A stretch of DNA of 52,747 nucleotides from an uncultured Clostridia bacterium (GTDB lineage Bacteria; Bacillota; Clostridia; Lachnospirales; Anaerotignaceae): NCBI GenBank assembly GCA_944384265.1, contig CALWSR010000021.1:1-52747 (forward strand), written 5' to 3'. Positions 7,772 to 16,899 of the stretch are shown here, piece after piece (the first letter of the stretch is position 1; each line of letters opens with the position of its first letter). The translations under genes and the position numbers were made by a program. Below the pieces are notes generated by a model. That model ran no database searches, was not told the DNA's origin, and worked only from the letters and a program-made list of their open reading frames with translations.

Positions 7772-8626
7772 CTATTCTTTTGTTTCATTTTTGATGGATA
7801 ACAGCACATGATTGCACTCTGCTCCCATCAATATTGTAATGGCACTGAAATACAGCCACATTAAAAATACAATAATGGCACCAATGGAACCATAAATCAA
7901 AGAGTAATTTGCCATATTATCCACATAATAGGCAAATCCCACAGAAAAAATCATCCAAGACAGCAGCGCAGCCAATGCCCCCGGATAGACGTACTTTCCC
8001 TTTGGTCTTTCACTGGGAGAGGCATAATACAAAGAAGACAGCACACAAAACAATATCACTGCCAATGGCAAAAACCGCAGCTTTCCCCAAATGGCAATGG
8101 ATTCTAATGGCAAAGGGATATATTTTGCCACCCATTGCAGCATATTTTCTCCCACTACAACAATAAAAAGTGCAGCCATTGTAAACAATGTGACAAAAAT
8201 CATATAAATGACTGTAAATATGCTGTATCGCAAAGGAGATTTTCTTGGGCTGCCCCGATATGCGATATTGATTGCATCCATCAGTGCTTTTACTGTTCTT
8301 AATGGAAACCATAATGAAAATATCAATGAAAACGCCAGCACTGTACTGCTTCTGTATTCTGTAATTTGGGCAATGCACACATTTAAAAGCATAATCATAT
8401 CTTCCGGCAAAAACTGAGAAACCTCTCCTGTCAGAGAAACCAGAGGAATATTTAAAAAGCCCAATAATGTACTAATAAAAATCAAAAAGGGAAATACAGT
8501 AAATATCAAATAATAGGTCAATGCCGCCGCCGATTTTCCAATGTTGTCTTTGCTGTATCTGTCTATCAGCTCTGTCAAAAACCAAATCCATTTTTTATCT
8601 CCTTTATACCACTTTCTAAAATGCAT
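7772..8626 (-). CDS. YihY/BrkB family membrane protein
   Basis: A 284-residue integral membrane protein with about six segments. Family features include SAAALTYYLIFTVFPFLIF near the N-terminus, IFSLWFPLRTVKALMDAIN in the middle and YGSIGAIIVFLMWLYF near the C-terminus. The family was once misnamed ribonuclease BN; its function is unproven, with transport or envelope roles suggested. The ATG at 8626 follows GAGGAGGGAGG. An in-frame TTG seven codons upstream would place that site inside the gene, so I reject it. Confidence 0.85.
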   Translation of the reverse strand: MHFRKWYKGDKKWIWFLTELIDRYSKDNIGKSAAALTYYLIFTVFPFLIFISTLLGFLNIPLVSLTGEVSQFLPEDMIMLLNVCIAQITEYRSSTVLAFSLIFSLWFPLRTVKALMDAINIAYRGSPRKSPLRYSIFTVIYMIFVTLFTMAALFIVVVGENMLQWVAKYIPLPLESIAIWGKLRFLPLAVILFCVLSSLYYASPSERPKGKYVYPGALAALLSWMIFSVGFAYYVDNMANYSLIYGSIGAIIVFLMWLYFSAITILMGAECNHVLLSIKNETKE

Positions 8627-8784
8627 TGCCTCCCTCCTCTTGGCCAATATTTTTCAATCCTTTTTTTGATTTTATCACACATTTTTATATAAAACCATAC
8701 AAAACATTTGCCTCACATCCACACAGCCAAGCTGCTGTATTGTAAAGCATTTTTTGCAGCACCATTGCCTTTTTTGCTCCCTGC

Positions 8785-10950
8785 TCATTCCTCCTTCAAA
8801 GCTTCCAGCAATGCCTTTCCAAAAGCACTCAGCTGATTTTTTTCTTCACGCTCTGCTTGTTTTTGCTTTTTCATATAATTTTGTACTGTATTTTTGGAGG
8901 CTCCCCTTTGTTCAGCCATTTTTTTATGAAAAATATCAGCCTTTTCTTTAAAGCCGCAGCTGCACACATATAATTTTTTTTCTGCATCTCCAAACAGCTC
9001 CATATGCTTGTGACAAACAGGGCATCTCACATTTGTGTGTCTGCTGATGTTGATTCTTTCATTGCAGCTTCTGTCCTGGCAAACAAGCATTTTTCCTTTT
9101 TTACCATTAACTGCCAGCATAGGCTTTCCGCAAACAGGGCATTTTGTTTTGGTCAAATTGTCATGTCTATACTCCTGTTGGTTTTGTTTTACATTTTCCA
9201 CCAAAGAAAGCGTATACTGTTTGATTTCTGCTATAAATTTTGATTTTTCTGCCTTTGCTTTGCTGATGCTTTCCAGCTCCTTTTCCCATTTTGCTGTCAA
9301 AAGAGGCTCCCTCAAATCAGCAGGTGCCAGCTGTATCAGCTGTATCCCCTTTGAGGTGGGGTAAAGAAAGGCCCCTCTTTTTTCCACATAAAATGCAGAA
9401 AACAGCTTTTCAATGATGTCCGCTCTGGTGGCAGGCGTTCCCAAACCGCCTTCTATATATCCCTTCATATTTTTATCCTGCAAAAATTTAGCAGGGTTTT
9501 CCATGGCAGAAAGCAATGTGGCCTCTGTATATCTGGCAGGAGGCGTTGTTTGCAGCTGTTTTATTTCCACACTATGACACAGCAGCGTATCTCCCTTTTG
9601 AAAAACAGGCAAGGATTGTTCTTCCTCCTCCCCCTCCTGCTGCAGCTGTGTCACCGCCCTCCAGCCCTTTTGCAGCACTGTTTTGCCAAGGGCAGTAAAA
9701 CGCTCCTGTTTACATTCCAACACAACTTTTTTCTTTTCAAATACAAAATTTTCATAAAAACAAGTCAAAAATCTTTTTACCACCAGCATATAAATTCTTT
9801 TTTCCCCAGTTGTCATAGCTGTCATAGAAACGCTTTGTTCTGTGGGAATAATGGCATGGTGGTCAGATACCTTGCTGTTGTTGATACAGCTTTTTGCAAT
9901 GCTTCTTTTTTCTCTTATGATTTCTGCCACAAAGGGAGCAAACTCTCCCTTTGCCACAGCCTTCAGTCTGTCCCTCAGTGTATCCACAATATCCTCTGTC
10001 AAATAGCGGGAATCTGTTCTGGGGTATGTCAGTGCCTTGTGCTTTTCATATAAGCTTTGCATAACATTGAGGGTTTCCTTTGGGGACATATCATAGTATT
10101 GATTGGCATCTCTTTGCAGCTGTGTCAAATCATACAGCATGGGAGGAGGTGTGCTTGCTTTTGATGTGACAATTTCTTTTACCACAAATTGCTGATTTTT
10201 TATTTTTTCAGCAATATGAACTGCCTTTTCTTTGTCAAAAATGTTTGTCTGATTTTTATGGTTTTGGTATGTGACAACAAATTTTCCCAAATTTGCTTTT
10301 ATCACATAATAATTTTGGGGAACAAACCTTTTGATTTCTTCTTCTCTGGCCACAATCATCGCCAATGTAGGTGTCTGCACACGGCCTGCCGAAAGCTGTG
10401 CATTGTATTTGCAGGTCAATGCCCTTGTCACATTCAGCCCCACAATCCAATCTGCTTCTGCTCTTGCCTGAGCAGAGCGGTATAATGGCAAATATTGTTT
10501 GCCGTCCTGCAATTTTGTAAAGCCTTCTTTTATGGCTTTATCTGTTTGGGAAGAAATCCAAAGCCGTTTTACAGGCTTATGAAAGCCTGCCTTTTCCATA
10601 ATCCACCTTGCCACCAGCTCCCCCTCTCTTCCTGCATCTGTGGCAATGATAAGAGAAGCAATTTCTTTGCTTTGCAAAAGTTTTTTTACAATGCCAAACT
10701 GCTTTGCTGTTTCCGGTATCACCTTCAGCAGCATTTTATTGGGCAGCATGGGCAGCGTTTCCATAGACCATTGTTTATATTTTTCTCCATAGCTTTCCGG
10801 CTCTGCCAATGTGACCAAATGCCCCAATGCCCATGTGACAATATATTTTTCTCCCTCTATATAGCCGCCGCCGCTTTTTTTGCAGCCCAGCACCCTTGCC
10901 AGTTCCTTTCCCACTGAGGGCTTCTCTGCTAGTACTAATATTTTAGACAT
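8785..10950 (-). CDS. topB: DNA topoisomerase III
   Basis: A 721-residue type IA topoisomerase. The Toprim domain begins with LAEKPSVGKELARVLGC and includes ATDAGREGELVARW. The catalytic tyrosine is in YPRTDSRYLTED (about residue 310), and GLGTPATRADIIEKLF is the conserved later motif. Two C-terminal zinc ribbons (CPVCGKPM and CPVCHKHM, each with a second Cys pair) are followed by a basic tail. It relaxes and decatenates single-stranded or hemicatenated DNA. The start at MSKILVLAEKP is 13 codons inside the longest frame and has its own AAGGA site. Only 7 bp separate it from the upstream SDR gene, so the two are probably cotranscribed. No conjugation genes accompany it, which favours a chromosomal housekeeping copy over an ICE-borne one. 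Confidence 0.92.
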   Translation of the reverse strand: MSKILVLAEKPSVGKELARVLGCKKSGGGYIEGEKYIVTWALGHLVTLAEPESYGEKYKQWSMETLPMLPNKMLLKVIPETAKQFGIVKKLLQSKEIASLIIATDAGREGELVARWIMEKAGFHKPVKRLWISSQTDKAIKEGFTKLQDGKQYLPLYRSAQARAEADWIVGLNVTRALTCKYNAQLSAGRVQTPTLAMIVAREEEIKRFVPQNYYVIKANLGKFVVTYQNHKNQTNIFDKEKAVHIAEKIKNQQFVVKEIVTSKASTPPPMLYDLTQLQRDANQYYDMSPKETLNVMQSLYEKHKALTYPRTDSRYLTEDIVDTLRDRLKAVAKGEFAPFVAEIIREKRSIAKSCINNSKVSDHHAIIPTEQSVSMTAMTTGEKRIYMLVVKRFLTCFYENFVFEKKKVVLECKQERFTALGKTVLQKGWRAVTQLQQEGEEEEQSLPVFQKGDTLLCHSVEIKQLQTTPPARYTEATLLSAMENPAKFLQDKNMKGYIEGGLGTPATRADIIEKLFSAFYVEKRGAFLYPTSKGIQLIQLAPADLREPLLTAKWEKELESISKAKAEKSKFIAEIKQYTLSLVENVKQNQQEYRHDNLTKTKCPVCGKPMLAVNGKKGKMLVCQDRSCNERINISRHTNVRCPVCHKHMELFGDAEKKLYVCSCGFKEKADIFHKKMAEQRGASKNTVQNYMKKQKQAEREEKNQLSAFGKALLEALKEE

Positions 10951-10957
10951 ATTGATA

Positions 10958-11707
10958 TTATCCTTTCTTGTGTTGAATATGATAAGCAATGCAAAGTAAT
11001 GCCCTCTCCGGCAAAAACCGCTCTCCTATGCGGGCCAGCTGCATTGCCTTTCCGGGTATGATAATCATTTGTCCCTTCAGCATTTTTTCAATGGCATATT
11101 TTGCCACCCTTTTGCTTTTCATACCCTTTAATTGAAATGATACATTTGCCCTTTCACAAAATGCCGTATCCACCGGCCCGGGGCAAAGTACAGATATTTT
11201 CACAGCACTGCCCTCTTTTTCCAATTCCTTTCTTACGGCCTCTGTCAAACGCAGTACATATGCTTTTGTAGCATAATATGTGGCCATCAACGGACCCGGC
11301 AAAAATGCCGCAGAGGATGCTACATTCAACAAATAGCCTTTGTTTCTTTCTTTAAAATATTTTATAAACAGCTTTGTCAATATATGCACTGCTTTGATGT
11401 TTAAATCAATCATGTCCAATTCCTTTTCCAAAGCAATATCAGAAAATGGGCCAAATGCGCCAAAGCCTGCATTGTTGATGACAATATCAATTTCCTGCTC
11501 CTTTACGGCTTCATATAATTGATAACAGTCCTCTGCACAACATAAATCCACTGTTATGATTTCCACAGCAGTGGGCAGTTTTTTTTGCACCTGTTTCATT
11601 TTATGGGTATTTCTTGAAGCAATGATTAAATCATAGCCCATATGACTGAGTAATGCCGCCATATCTCTTCCAATGCCTGATGTGGCTCCTGTAATCAATG
11701 CCTTCAT
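10958..11707 (-). CDS. Short-chain dehydrogenase/reductase
   Basis: A 249-residue classical SDR with a Rossmann fold: cofactor motif TGATSGIG (residues 7-14), NNAG near residue 83 and the catalytic YYATK motif. A Ser three strands before it completes the triad. The Arg in IASRNTHK after strand 2 suggests NADP(H). The overall pattern (DltE/YqjQ-like, with a C-terminal basic tail) fits a membrane-associated ketoreductase of unknown substrate. I chose the ATG at 11707, nine bases after GGAG. The longest open frame extends 89 codons further, but that extension is low-complexity and resembles the decayed intergenic repeats. Confidence 0.82.
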   Translation of the reverse strand: MKALITGATSGIGRDMAALLSHMGYDLIIASRNTHKMKQVQKKLPTAVEIITVDLCCAEDCYQLYEAVKEQEIDIVINNAGFGAFGPFSDIALEKELDMIDLNIKAVHILTKLFIKYFKERNKGYLLNVASSAAFLPGPLMATYYATKAYVLRLTEAVRKELEKEGSAVKISVLCPGPVDTAFCERANVSFQLKGMKSKRVAKYAIEKMLKGQMIIIPGKAMQLARIGERFLPERALLCIAYHIQHKKG

Positions 11708-11719
11708 GTTTATCATCTC

Positions 11720-12690
11720 CTTTTTCAAACCATCGTTTTGCTGCTTTAAATAACTGTAAACGCAAAAAAATATTGCTTCCTCTGCTCTTGCTGCAAAAGC
11801 CTGCATAGCGGGCTTTTTAAGGGAGTACAAAATTTTTGCTTTTCCCTCAAAATGTAATGGTTCTGTTGCTTTTATAGAAAACAGCAGGCTGCAAAGCATT
11901 GATTTTACAATCAAAATCTGTTCTTTGCATTTCTCCCCTTTCATAAAATGCAAAAAAGAGGGTATGGAAAACACGTTAAGTTATTTACACCATATCTGTA
12001 ATCAATTTATATTTCATAGTTACAGCACCATATCATTTTTTATATTGGTTTCATATATTCAAAGCTATGGCACTGTGGCTTTTTTATAAAGCAAAAAGTG
12101 ATGCCATATTGCTTTTATAAATTTGATATGCCATAAAATGGCCTTTTCATATTGCATTGCCCTACCAAAAAGCTAGTAAACATTGATTTTGCAGCCGGAT
12201 AAAACCTTTCTCTGCATTTTTTCTTTTCCATGGCCCATACAAAGAGAAGCTTCTGCAATTTTTCTGTTGGAAAATTGGGGCATTGGCAACGCCTGCCCAT
12301 TTCCTTGGTTGCTTTTTTTCAAATAAAGCAGCACCCGTTTCCTAAAAATACACCTTTCATACCATATCAATAGAACCCTCATGGTACGATATGTCCAATT
12401 TCCCATTTAACTGTTCCTTTTAAAAAAGTAACCATAAAAATAGTTTTATATTCTAAAGCCGTATACTGACAAATTTTTTATATTTATTTTACAGCAGCCA
12501 GGCTATGTTTGCAGCTGCACACATATTATACTGAAAATTACAAAAAATAGCAATTTTATAAAGGCTTTCTGTTGAAAATATTGACTATTATTTGCTTGGC
12601 ATAGTTTGAAAACAGCCTTTTTGCTTTATGGCACCGTTTTTGCAGCAAGCATTCCTATTATATGGTTTTTTACCATTCAAGCATCTCCGG
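11720..12690. other. Long gap with decayed repeat-like sequence
   Basis: There is no supportable gene. On the minus strand the region translates into broken fragments (for example KEKMQRKVLSGCK and KGEKCKEQILIVKSM). The same pattern, roughly KCKK.(F).(C)K...F, recurs at 1-400 and 26270-26420. This suggests two diverged copies here (about 11860-11970 and 12130-12420) of one family. Most of the rest is AT-rich with no stem or promoter I would defend. Confidence 0.45.
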
Positions 12691-12697
12691 CTTTTTA

Positions 12698-12738
12698 AAA
12701 AAAGAAAAGAAACCACAAAGGGTTTCTTTTCTTTTTTA
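12698..12738 (-). terminator. Terminator of the efp operon
   Basis: aaaaagaaaagaaacc pairs with ggtttcttttcttttt around a 6-nt loop, with a T-run on the minus strand directly after the stop codon at 12740. The stem is A/T-rich with one terminal GG/CC clamp. Confidence 0.75.
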
Positions 12739-12739
12739 T

Positions 12740-13084
12740 TTAAAATTTCAATTCATCTACATCAGCCGTTCCCACAGGTATGATATTTCCACAGTCTGGG
12801 CAAACAATTTCCTCTTCGTTTTCCATTGTTTCTTCATCCACTTCAATTTCATCACCGCATTTGGGACAAATAAAAGAATAGAGATAGCTTGGCTCCTGGC
12901 TGTCATCCTCCAGCATATCATCAAAGTCCTCGTCTTCTTCCATGTAGCTTTCCAGCATAAAAGCAAGGTCATCCAGCACATCCAATATGCCATGAAAAAT
13001 CTTGCCTTCCTTGCTGTCTTCGGGATAGCCGCTGCCGTCACAGAGTCCTCGCAAATAGGTAATTTTCTTTTCAAAATATTCCAT
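12740..13084 (-). CDS. CD1247-like zinc-ribbon protein
   Basis: A 114-residue acidic protein. The N-terminal helical domain (MEYFEKKITYLRGLCDGSGY) is the one found in Clostridioides CD1247-type proteins. After an Asp/Glu-rich linker come CPKCGDE and CPDCGNI, a four-Cys zinc ribbon that in longer relatives precedes other domains. It is sometimes labelled an AraC regulator by annotation transfer, but no DNA-binding helix-turn-helix is present. It lies 29 bp after efp, as in other clostridia. Function unknown. Confidence 0.8.
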   Translation of the reverse strand: MEYFEKKITYLRGLCDGSGYPEDSKEGKIFHGILDVLDDLAFMLESYMEEDEDFDDMLEDDSQEPSYLYSFICPKCGDEIEVDEETMENEEEIVCPDCGNIIPVGTADVDELKF

Positions 13085-13113
13085 TTTTACAGCCTCCCTT
13101 TTTTCACATCACA

Positions 13114-13677
13114 TTATTCCTTTGCTCTGCCTAAATATTCTCCTGTACGAGTATCAATTTTAATCACTTCATTTTGATTGATAAATAAAGGCACCTGCAC
13201 TGTTGCACCTGTTTCTACCACAGCAGGCTTTGTGGCTCCCTGGGCTGTGTTGCCTGCAAAGCCCGGCTCTGTTTGTGTAATTTCCAGCTCTACAAACAAA
13301 GGTGGTTCAATGCCAAATACTTGTCCTTCATAAGAAAGTATTTTCACCATTTCATTTTCTTTTACAAATTTCAGTGTATCGCCCACATCCTGTGCATTGA
13401 TTGCAATCTGGTCAAATGTCTCTACATTCATAAAGTGGTACAAATCACCGTCTGTATACAAATATTGCATATCCTGTCTGTCAATATGGGCCCTTGGCAT
13501 TTTTTCTGTTGGACGGAATGTTTTTTCCACCACACTGCCTGTTTTCAAATTTTTGATTTTTGTACGAACAAAAGCAGCACCCTTACCTGGTTTTACGTGC
13601 TGAAATTCCAGTATGACAAAAATATCGCCTTCATACTCAATTGTTACACCATTTCTAAATTCACCTGCAGAAATCAT
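13114..13677 (-). CDS. efp: Translation elongation factor P
   Basis: A 187-residue EF-P of canonical length with three beta-barrel domains. The N-terminus [17 protein letters not shown] and the loop [17 protein letters not shown], with Lys32 at the tip, are diagnostic. The loop inserts near the peptidyl-transferase centre and rescues ribosomes stalled at polyproline. The KPGKGAA form is the type found with unmodified or 5-aminopentanol-modified Lys. No epmA or epmB genes are near. The C-terminal domain II/III signature ([20 protein letters not shown]) is intact. The start follows aaggaggaaaataa. Confidence 0.97.
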   Translation of the reverse strand: MISAGEFRNGVTIEYEGDIFVILEFQHVKPGKGAAFVRTKIKNLKTGSVVEKTFRPTEKMPRAHIDRQDMQYLYTDGDLYHFMNVETFDQIAINAQDVGDTLKFVKENEMVKILSYEGQVFGIEPPLFVELEITQTEPGFAGNTAQGATKPAVVETGATVQVPLFINQNEVIKIDTRTGEYLGRAKE

Positions 13678-13761
13678 TTATTTTCCTCCTTGTAAGTTTA
13701 CAAATCTCTTTTCATTTTAATGGAAAATGGTTACTTTTTCAACCATATTTTTTCTGTTATT

Positions 13762-14283
13762 TCATATCATTTGCTTTTTTTGTTTTTTAAAATATTGCTT
13801 CATAACCTGCCGTTCCAATCCTCTTTTTATTTTTGTTACAAATTGGTCACGATTGCAAATGGGTGCTGTCATAATACAGTATAGTCCTGCCATATGCCCG
13901 CACCACATATCCGTAAACACTTGGTCGCCTATCATGGCCGTTTCTAATTCTGTCAGCTTCATCACAGAAATAGCCCTTCTCAGCTTTTTGATGCCCGGCT
14001 TGCCTGCTTTATGAATTGCCAAAACCCTTAATTTTTCATTGAATTTTTTGACTCGCTTTTTATGGTTGTTGGATAAAATACAAATGCGAAAGCCTTGTTT
14101 TTTCAACATATCAAACCATTCTATCAGTTTTTGGTCCGGCTCCGGCACATCATAAGGTGCAATCGTATTGTCAATATCAAATATTAACCCTCGAATGCCC
14201 CTTTTTTTCAATGCTTCCAAAGGCAATTCATATACGGATTGGATGTATATATCAGGGAAAATACAATCTAAAATATGCCCCAT
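13762..14283 (-). CDS. YqeG family HAD phosphatase
   Basis: A 173-residue HAD-superfamily protein of subfamily IIIA. It has motif I FDIDNTIAPYD (about residues 35-45), the motif II region ICILSNNHKKR and motif IV GDQVFTDMWCG. YqeG proteins are stand-alone, capless phosphatases; B. subtilis yqeG lies upstream of the YqeH GTPase, but that neighbour is absent here. The gene is 42 bp downstream of the NifX-like gene and 84 bp upstream of efp, probably in one minus-strand unit. The start follows AGGGGGCAATGGT. Confidence 0.88.
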   Translation of the reverse strand: MGHILDCIFPDIYIQSVYELPLEALKKRGIRGLIFDIDNTIAPYDVPEPDQKLIEWFDMLKKQGFRICILSNNHKKRVKKFNEKLRVLAIHKAGKPGIKKLRRAISVMKLTELETAMIGDQVFTDMWCGHMAGLYCIMTAPICNRDQFVTKIKRGLERQVMKQYFKKQKKQMI

Positions 14284-14325
14284 ACCATTGCCCCCTATTC
14301 TGTTTGTGCTTCATTTTTTGCATTT

Positions 14326-14673
14326 TCATTGTTCATGGCTGTGATGTGTGCATTCTATGTCCGGATTGCCCATTTTTTCTCCGCTTAAATATTTTACTAC
14401 CATATCATCTGTACTTCCTGTCACACCGGGAATCAGCTCTATTCTTTTTTCACGCAGTGCATTTTTGGCACCGCTGCCAATATTGCCGCATATCACCACG
14501 TTGACAGAATGCATTGCCAAAAAATCTGCCAATGCTGCATGGCCCGGCCCTTCCGTAGCAATCACTTCTTTTCCCTTTATCAGCTCTGCCTCCACTTCAT
14601 ATATTGTAAATTGCTGTGTATGACCAAAATGCTGATAAATCATTCCATTTTCTGTTGGCATTGCAATTTTCAT
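14326..14673 (-). CDS. NifB/NifX-family dinitrogenase cofactor-like protein
   Basis: A 115-residue single-domain protein of the Nitro_FeMo-Co fold. Recognisable features are KIAMPTENGMIYQHFGHTQQF at the N-terminus and the central VVICGNIGSGAKNAL. The C-terminus ends in a His-rich tail (CTHHSHEQ) that could hold metal. In the absence of nif genes such proteins are thought to handle small iron-sulfur or molybdenum clusters; the actual job here is unknown. The start follows taggaggaaagtttt. Confidence 0.85.
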   Translation of the reverse strand: MKIAMPTENGMIYQHFGHTQQFTIYEVEAELIKGKEVIATEGPGHAALADFLAMHSVNVVICGNIGSGAKNALREKRIELIPGVTGSTDDMVVKYLSGEKMGNPDIECTHHSHEQ

Positions 14674-14905
14674 AAAAACTTTCCTCCTAAATCATTTTTA
14701 AACCATATGTTAGACGATTGTTATTTTAAAACAAAGGACATTTCTTGTCAAATCAAAAAGAAACATTTGTGATATCATCTATTTTTTTCCCTCCTAATGG
14801 TATTTATACTTTTTGCAAAACAAAAAATGCATTTTTCTGTATTTTTTGATATAATTGTAAAATACTAAAATAGTATTCCATCAAAAACAAAGGAGTTAAT
14901 ATGAT

Positions 14906-16021
14906 ATGGACGAAAGAATCAAAACATTGGCAAAACAGCTGGTACACCATTCCTGCCGTTTGCAAAAGGGGGAAAAGGTGCTTATCAGCTGCAACGGCAT
15001 ACATCCCATCCCTCTTGTAAAAGCAATCATAAAAGAGGTTTATGCCATAGAGGCAGTGCCTTTTGTGCAGCTTCAAACAAACAGCCTGGAAAGAGAACTG
15101 CTTTTTGGTGCCACAGCACAGCAGCAAAAAATAATGGCAGAAATTGATTCTGCTTTGATGAAGCAAATGGATGCATTTATAGGCGTTCGGGGAGAGGATA
15201 ATCTTTCAGAGCAATCTGATGTGCCGGAAGAAAAGCTTTCTTTGCACACAAGGCTTTATACCAGCCCTGTACACCATGATATCCGTGTGCCTCATACAAA
15301 ATGGGTGGTGCTTCGCTATCCCACCAATTCCATGGCGCAGTCTGCCCATACCAGCCTAGAGGCATTTGAAGATTTTTATTTTGATGTATGTAATCTGGAT
15401 TACAGCAAAATGTCAAAGGCCATGGATGCCCTTGTGGCATTGATGAATCAAACAGATAAAGTGCGCATTGTAGCAAAGGGTACAGATTTGACATTTTCTA
15501 TCAAGGACATTCCTGCTGTAAAATGTGCCGGCCACTGCAATATCCCTGACGGAGAGGTGTATACAGCACCCGTAAAAAATTCCGTCAACGGCGTCATCAC
15601 CTATAACACACCTTCTTCCTACAATAGCTTTATATTTCAAAATGTAAAATTAACATTTCAAGATGGTAAAATCATAGACTGGGACGGAAATGACAAACAG
15701 CGTCTTGAAAAAATATTCCATACAGACGAGGGAGCCAGATATGTGGGAGAGTTTGCCATTGGCGTCAACCCTTATATCACAAAGCCTATGACCAACATTC
15801 TTTTTGATGAAAAAATCATGGGCAGTATTCATTTTACCCCCGGCAACTGCTATGAAGATGCCCCAAACGGCAATAAATCAGCCATTCACTGGGATTTGGT
15901 GCTGATTATGACACCGGAATATGGCGGAGGGGAAATTTATTTTGATGATGTGCTTATCCGAAAAGACGGCAGATTTGTACTGCCCCAATTAGATGTTTTA
16001 AATCCTGAAAATCTAAAATAA
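14906..16021 (+). CDS. M29 family aminopeptidase
   Basis: A 371-residue metallo-aminopeptidase of the AmpS/PepS/aminopeptidase T type. Candidate metal ligands are the Glu of NIPDGEVYTAP, the Glu of VGEFAIGVNP, the His of GSIHFTPG and the His/Asp of SAIHWDLVLIM, in the expected order. The family is cytoplasmic, dimeric, has broad N-terminal specificity and recycles peptides. Length is slightly below the usual ~410, because the C-terminus after DDVLIRKDGRF is short. Divergent from the NifX-like gene; the start follows aaaggagttaatatg. A terminator begins 11 bp after the stop. Confidence 0.85.
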   Translation: MDERIKTLAKQLVHHSCRLQKGEKVLISCNGIHPIPLVKAIIKEVYAIEAVPFVQLQTNSLERELLFGATAQQQKIMAEIDSALMKQMDAFIGVRGEDNLSEQSDVPEEKLSLHTRLYTSPVHHDIRVPHTKWVVLRYPTNSMAQSAHTSLEAFEDFYFDVCNLDYSKMSKAMDALVALMNQTDKVRIVAKGTDLTFSIKDIPAVKCAGHCNIPDGEVYTAPVKNSVNGVITYNTPSSYNSFIFQNVKLTFQDGKIIDWDGNDKQRLEKIFHTDEGARYVGEFAIGVNPYITKPMTNILFDEKIMGSIHFTPGNCYEDAPNGNKSAIHWDLVLIMTPEYGGGEIYFDDVLIRKDGRFVLPQLDVLNPENLK

Positions 16022-16029
16022 TAAAATCA

Positions 16030-16184
16030 TGGGGCTGTTATAAAACAGCCCTTTTAAAATAACAGTACACAAAAACCGGTTGCTTTTTGAGGGAATTCCA
16101 CTTAGAAAACAGCCGGTTTTCTATTATTTTTAAAAATGCTTTGTATAAGCTGCTACTGCAATTTCATTTTGCAGCAGCTCCTGC
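16030..16184. repeat. Palindromic repeat, copy 1
   Basis: The first of three ~150-bp copies (others at 16754-16896 and 38572-38727). All contain the core acaaaaaccggttgctttttg followed by agaaaacagccggtttt, and end with a block like caatttcattttgc. Outer arms pair (ggggctg with a cagcagctcc-type block) and the core forms an inner ccgg/ccgg hairpin. The left arm of this copy also forms a perfect Rho-independent terminator for the aminopeptidase gene. No coding capacity. Confidence 0.75.
16032..16055 (+). terminator. Terminator of the aminopeptidase gene
   Basis: GGGCTGTT pairs with AACAGCCC around ataa, followed by TTTT. It lies inside copy 1 of the palindromic repeat. Confidence 0.85.
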
Positions 16185-16189
16185 ATGAG

Positions 16190-16640
16190 TATGTCCATAA
16201 GTCGACGGACACTGGCTTTCATTTCATACAAGTCCCAGCGACATTAAAGGTGCTGTGCTTTTGCAGCCAGCTTATATTCTATTTTATATTGCTTTTGCTA
16301 TTTTTCTATTATTGTTGTATTCCACATGGCTGTACTGACATAATATACTGCTGCCCTAAACATTGCTGCTTTCAAATTTGCATACTGATAAGCTATCATC
16401 ATTGCATTTTCTTTCAAACGCCCCATAAATGGTGATACACTTCCTTTAGGGAATATCTCAAACAGCATTCGGCAGTCTATGTCTTAAAGCCTTTCTTCTT
16501 GTAATATCTTTTCTATTACATTTCTTTTCTATTACATTTCTTTTATATTGGGACGCAAATACCCTATGATACTTGTATACCCATTTTGTATGGAAAAAAC
16601 CATTTGTGATAAAGCATGGTCTTTCTTATGTCCATTTGGG
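16190..16640 (-). pseudogene. Decayed IS200-type transposase, relic A
   Basis: The minus strand retains fragments of a Y1 transposase: HTKWVYKYHRVFASQYKRN, corresponding to SHTSWECKYHIVFAPKYRR of the intact copy at 5319, is read from about 16590 leftward. The DNA aligns over its length with the relic at 44754-45191. Stops and frameshifts abolish it. The right-end hairpin survives as tgtcc/ggaca (16192-16211), followed by the same actggctttcattt tract that follows the hairpin in relic B. It sits exactly between copies 1 and 2 of the palindromic repeat. Confidence 0.75.
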
Positions 16641-16753
16641 CTTACACCTCCCTATTTTACATCAAAATCCCCTGCCCTCCCTTTTCCTCTCTCCTCCAAA
16701 GGGAGGGGTTGTAAGGACTGCTTTACAGTCTTTGCTGCTAAAATTGGGAAGCA

Positions 16754-16896
16754 AAGAGGCTAGCCCTCTTGAAATAACAGTACACAAAAACCGGTTGCTT
16801 TTTGAGCAAATTCTACTCAGAAAACAGCCGGTTTTTTATGATTCCCAATTTTTTTGTGCAAGCTGCTGTCACAATTTCATTTTGCCGCAGCCTCTT
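16754..16896. repeat. Palindromic repeat, copy 2
   Basis: Same core as copies 1 and 3 and in the same orientation as copy 1. The outer arms are aagaggct and agcctctt, where copy 3 has aaggggctg and cagcccctt, so both sides changed together. It ends four bases before the stop codon of the converging SLH gene and may serve as its terminator. Confidence 0.75.
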
Positions 16897-16899
16897 ATA

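Noticed and set aside
11708..11974. N-terminal extension of the SDR protein
   Set aside because: The catalytic fold begins at MKALITG with a proper binding site; the extension is low-complexity and resembles repeat relics.
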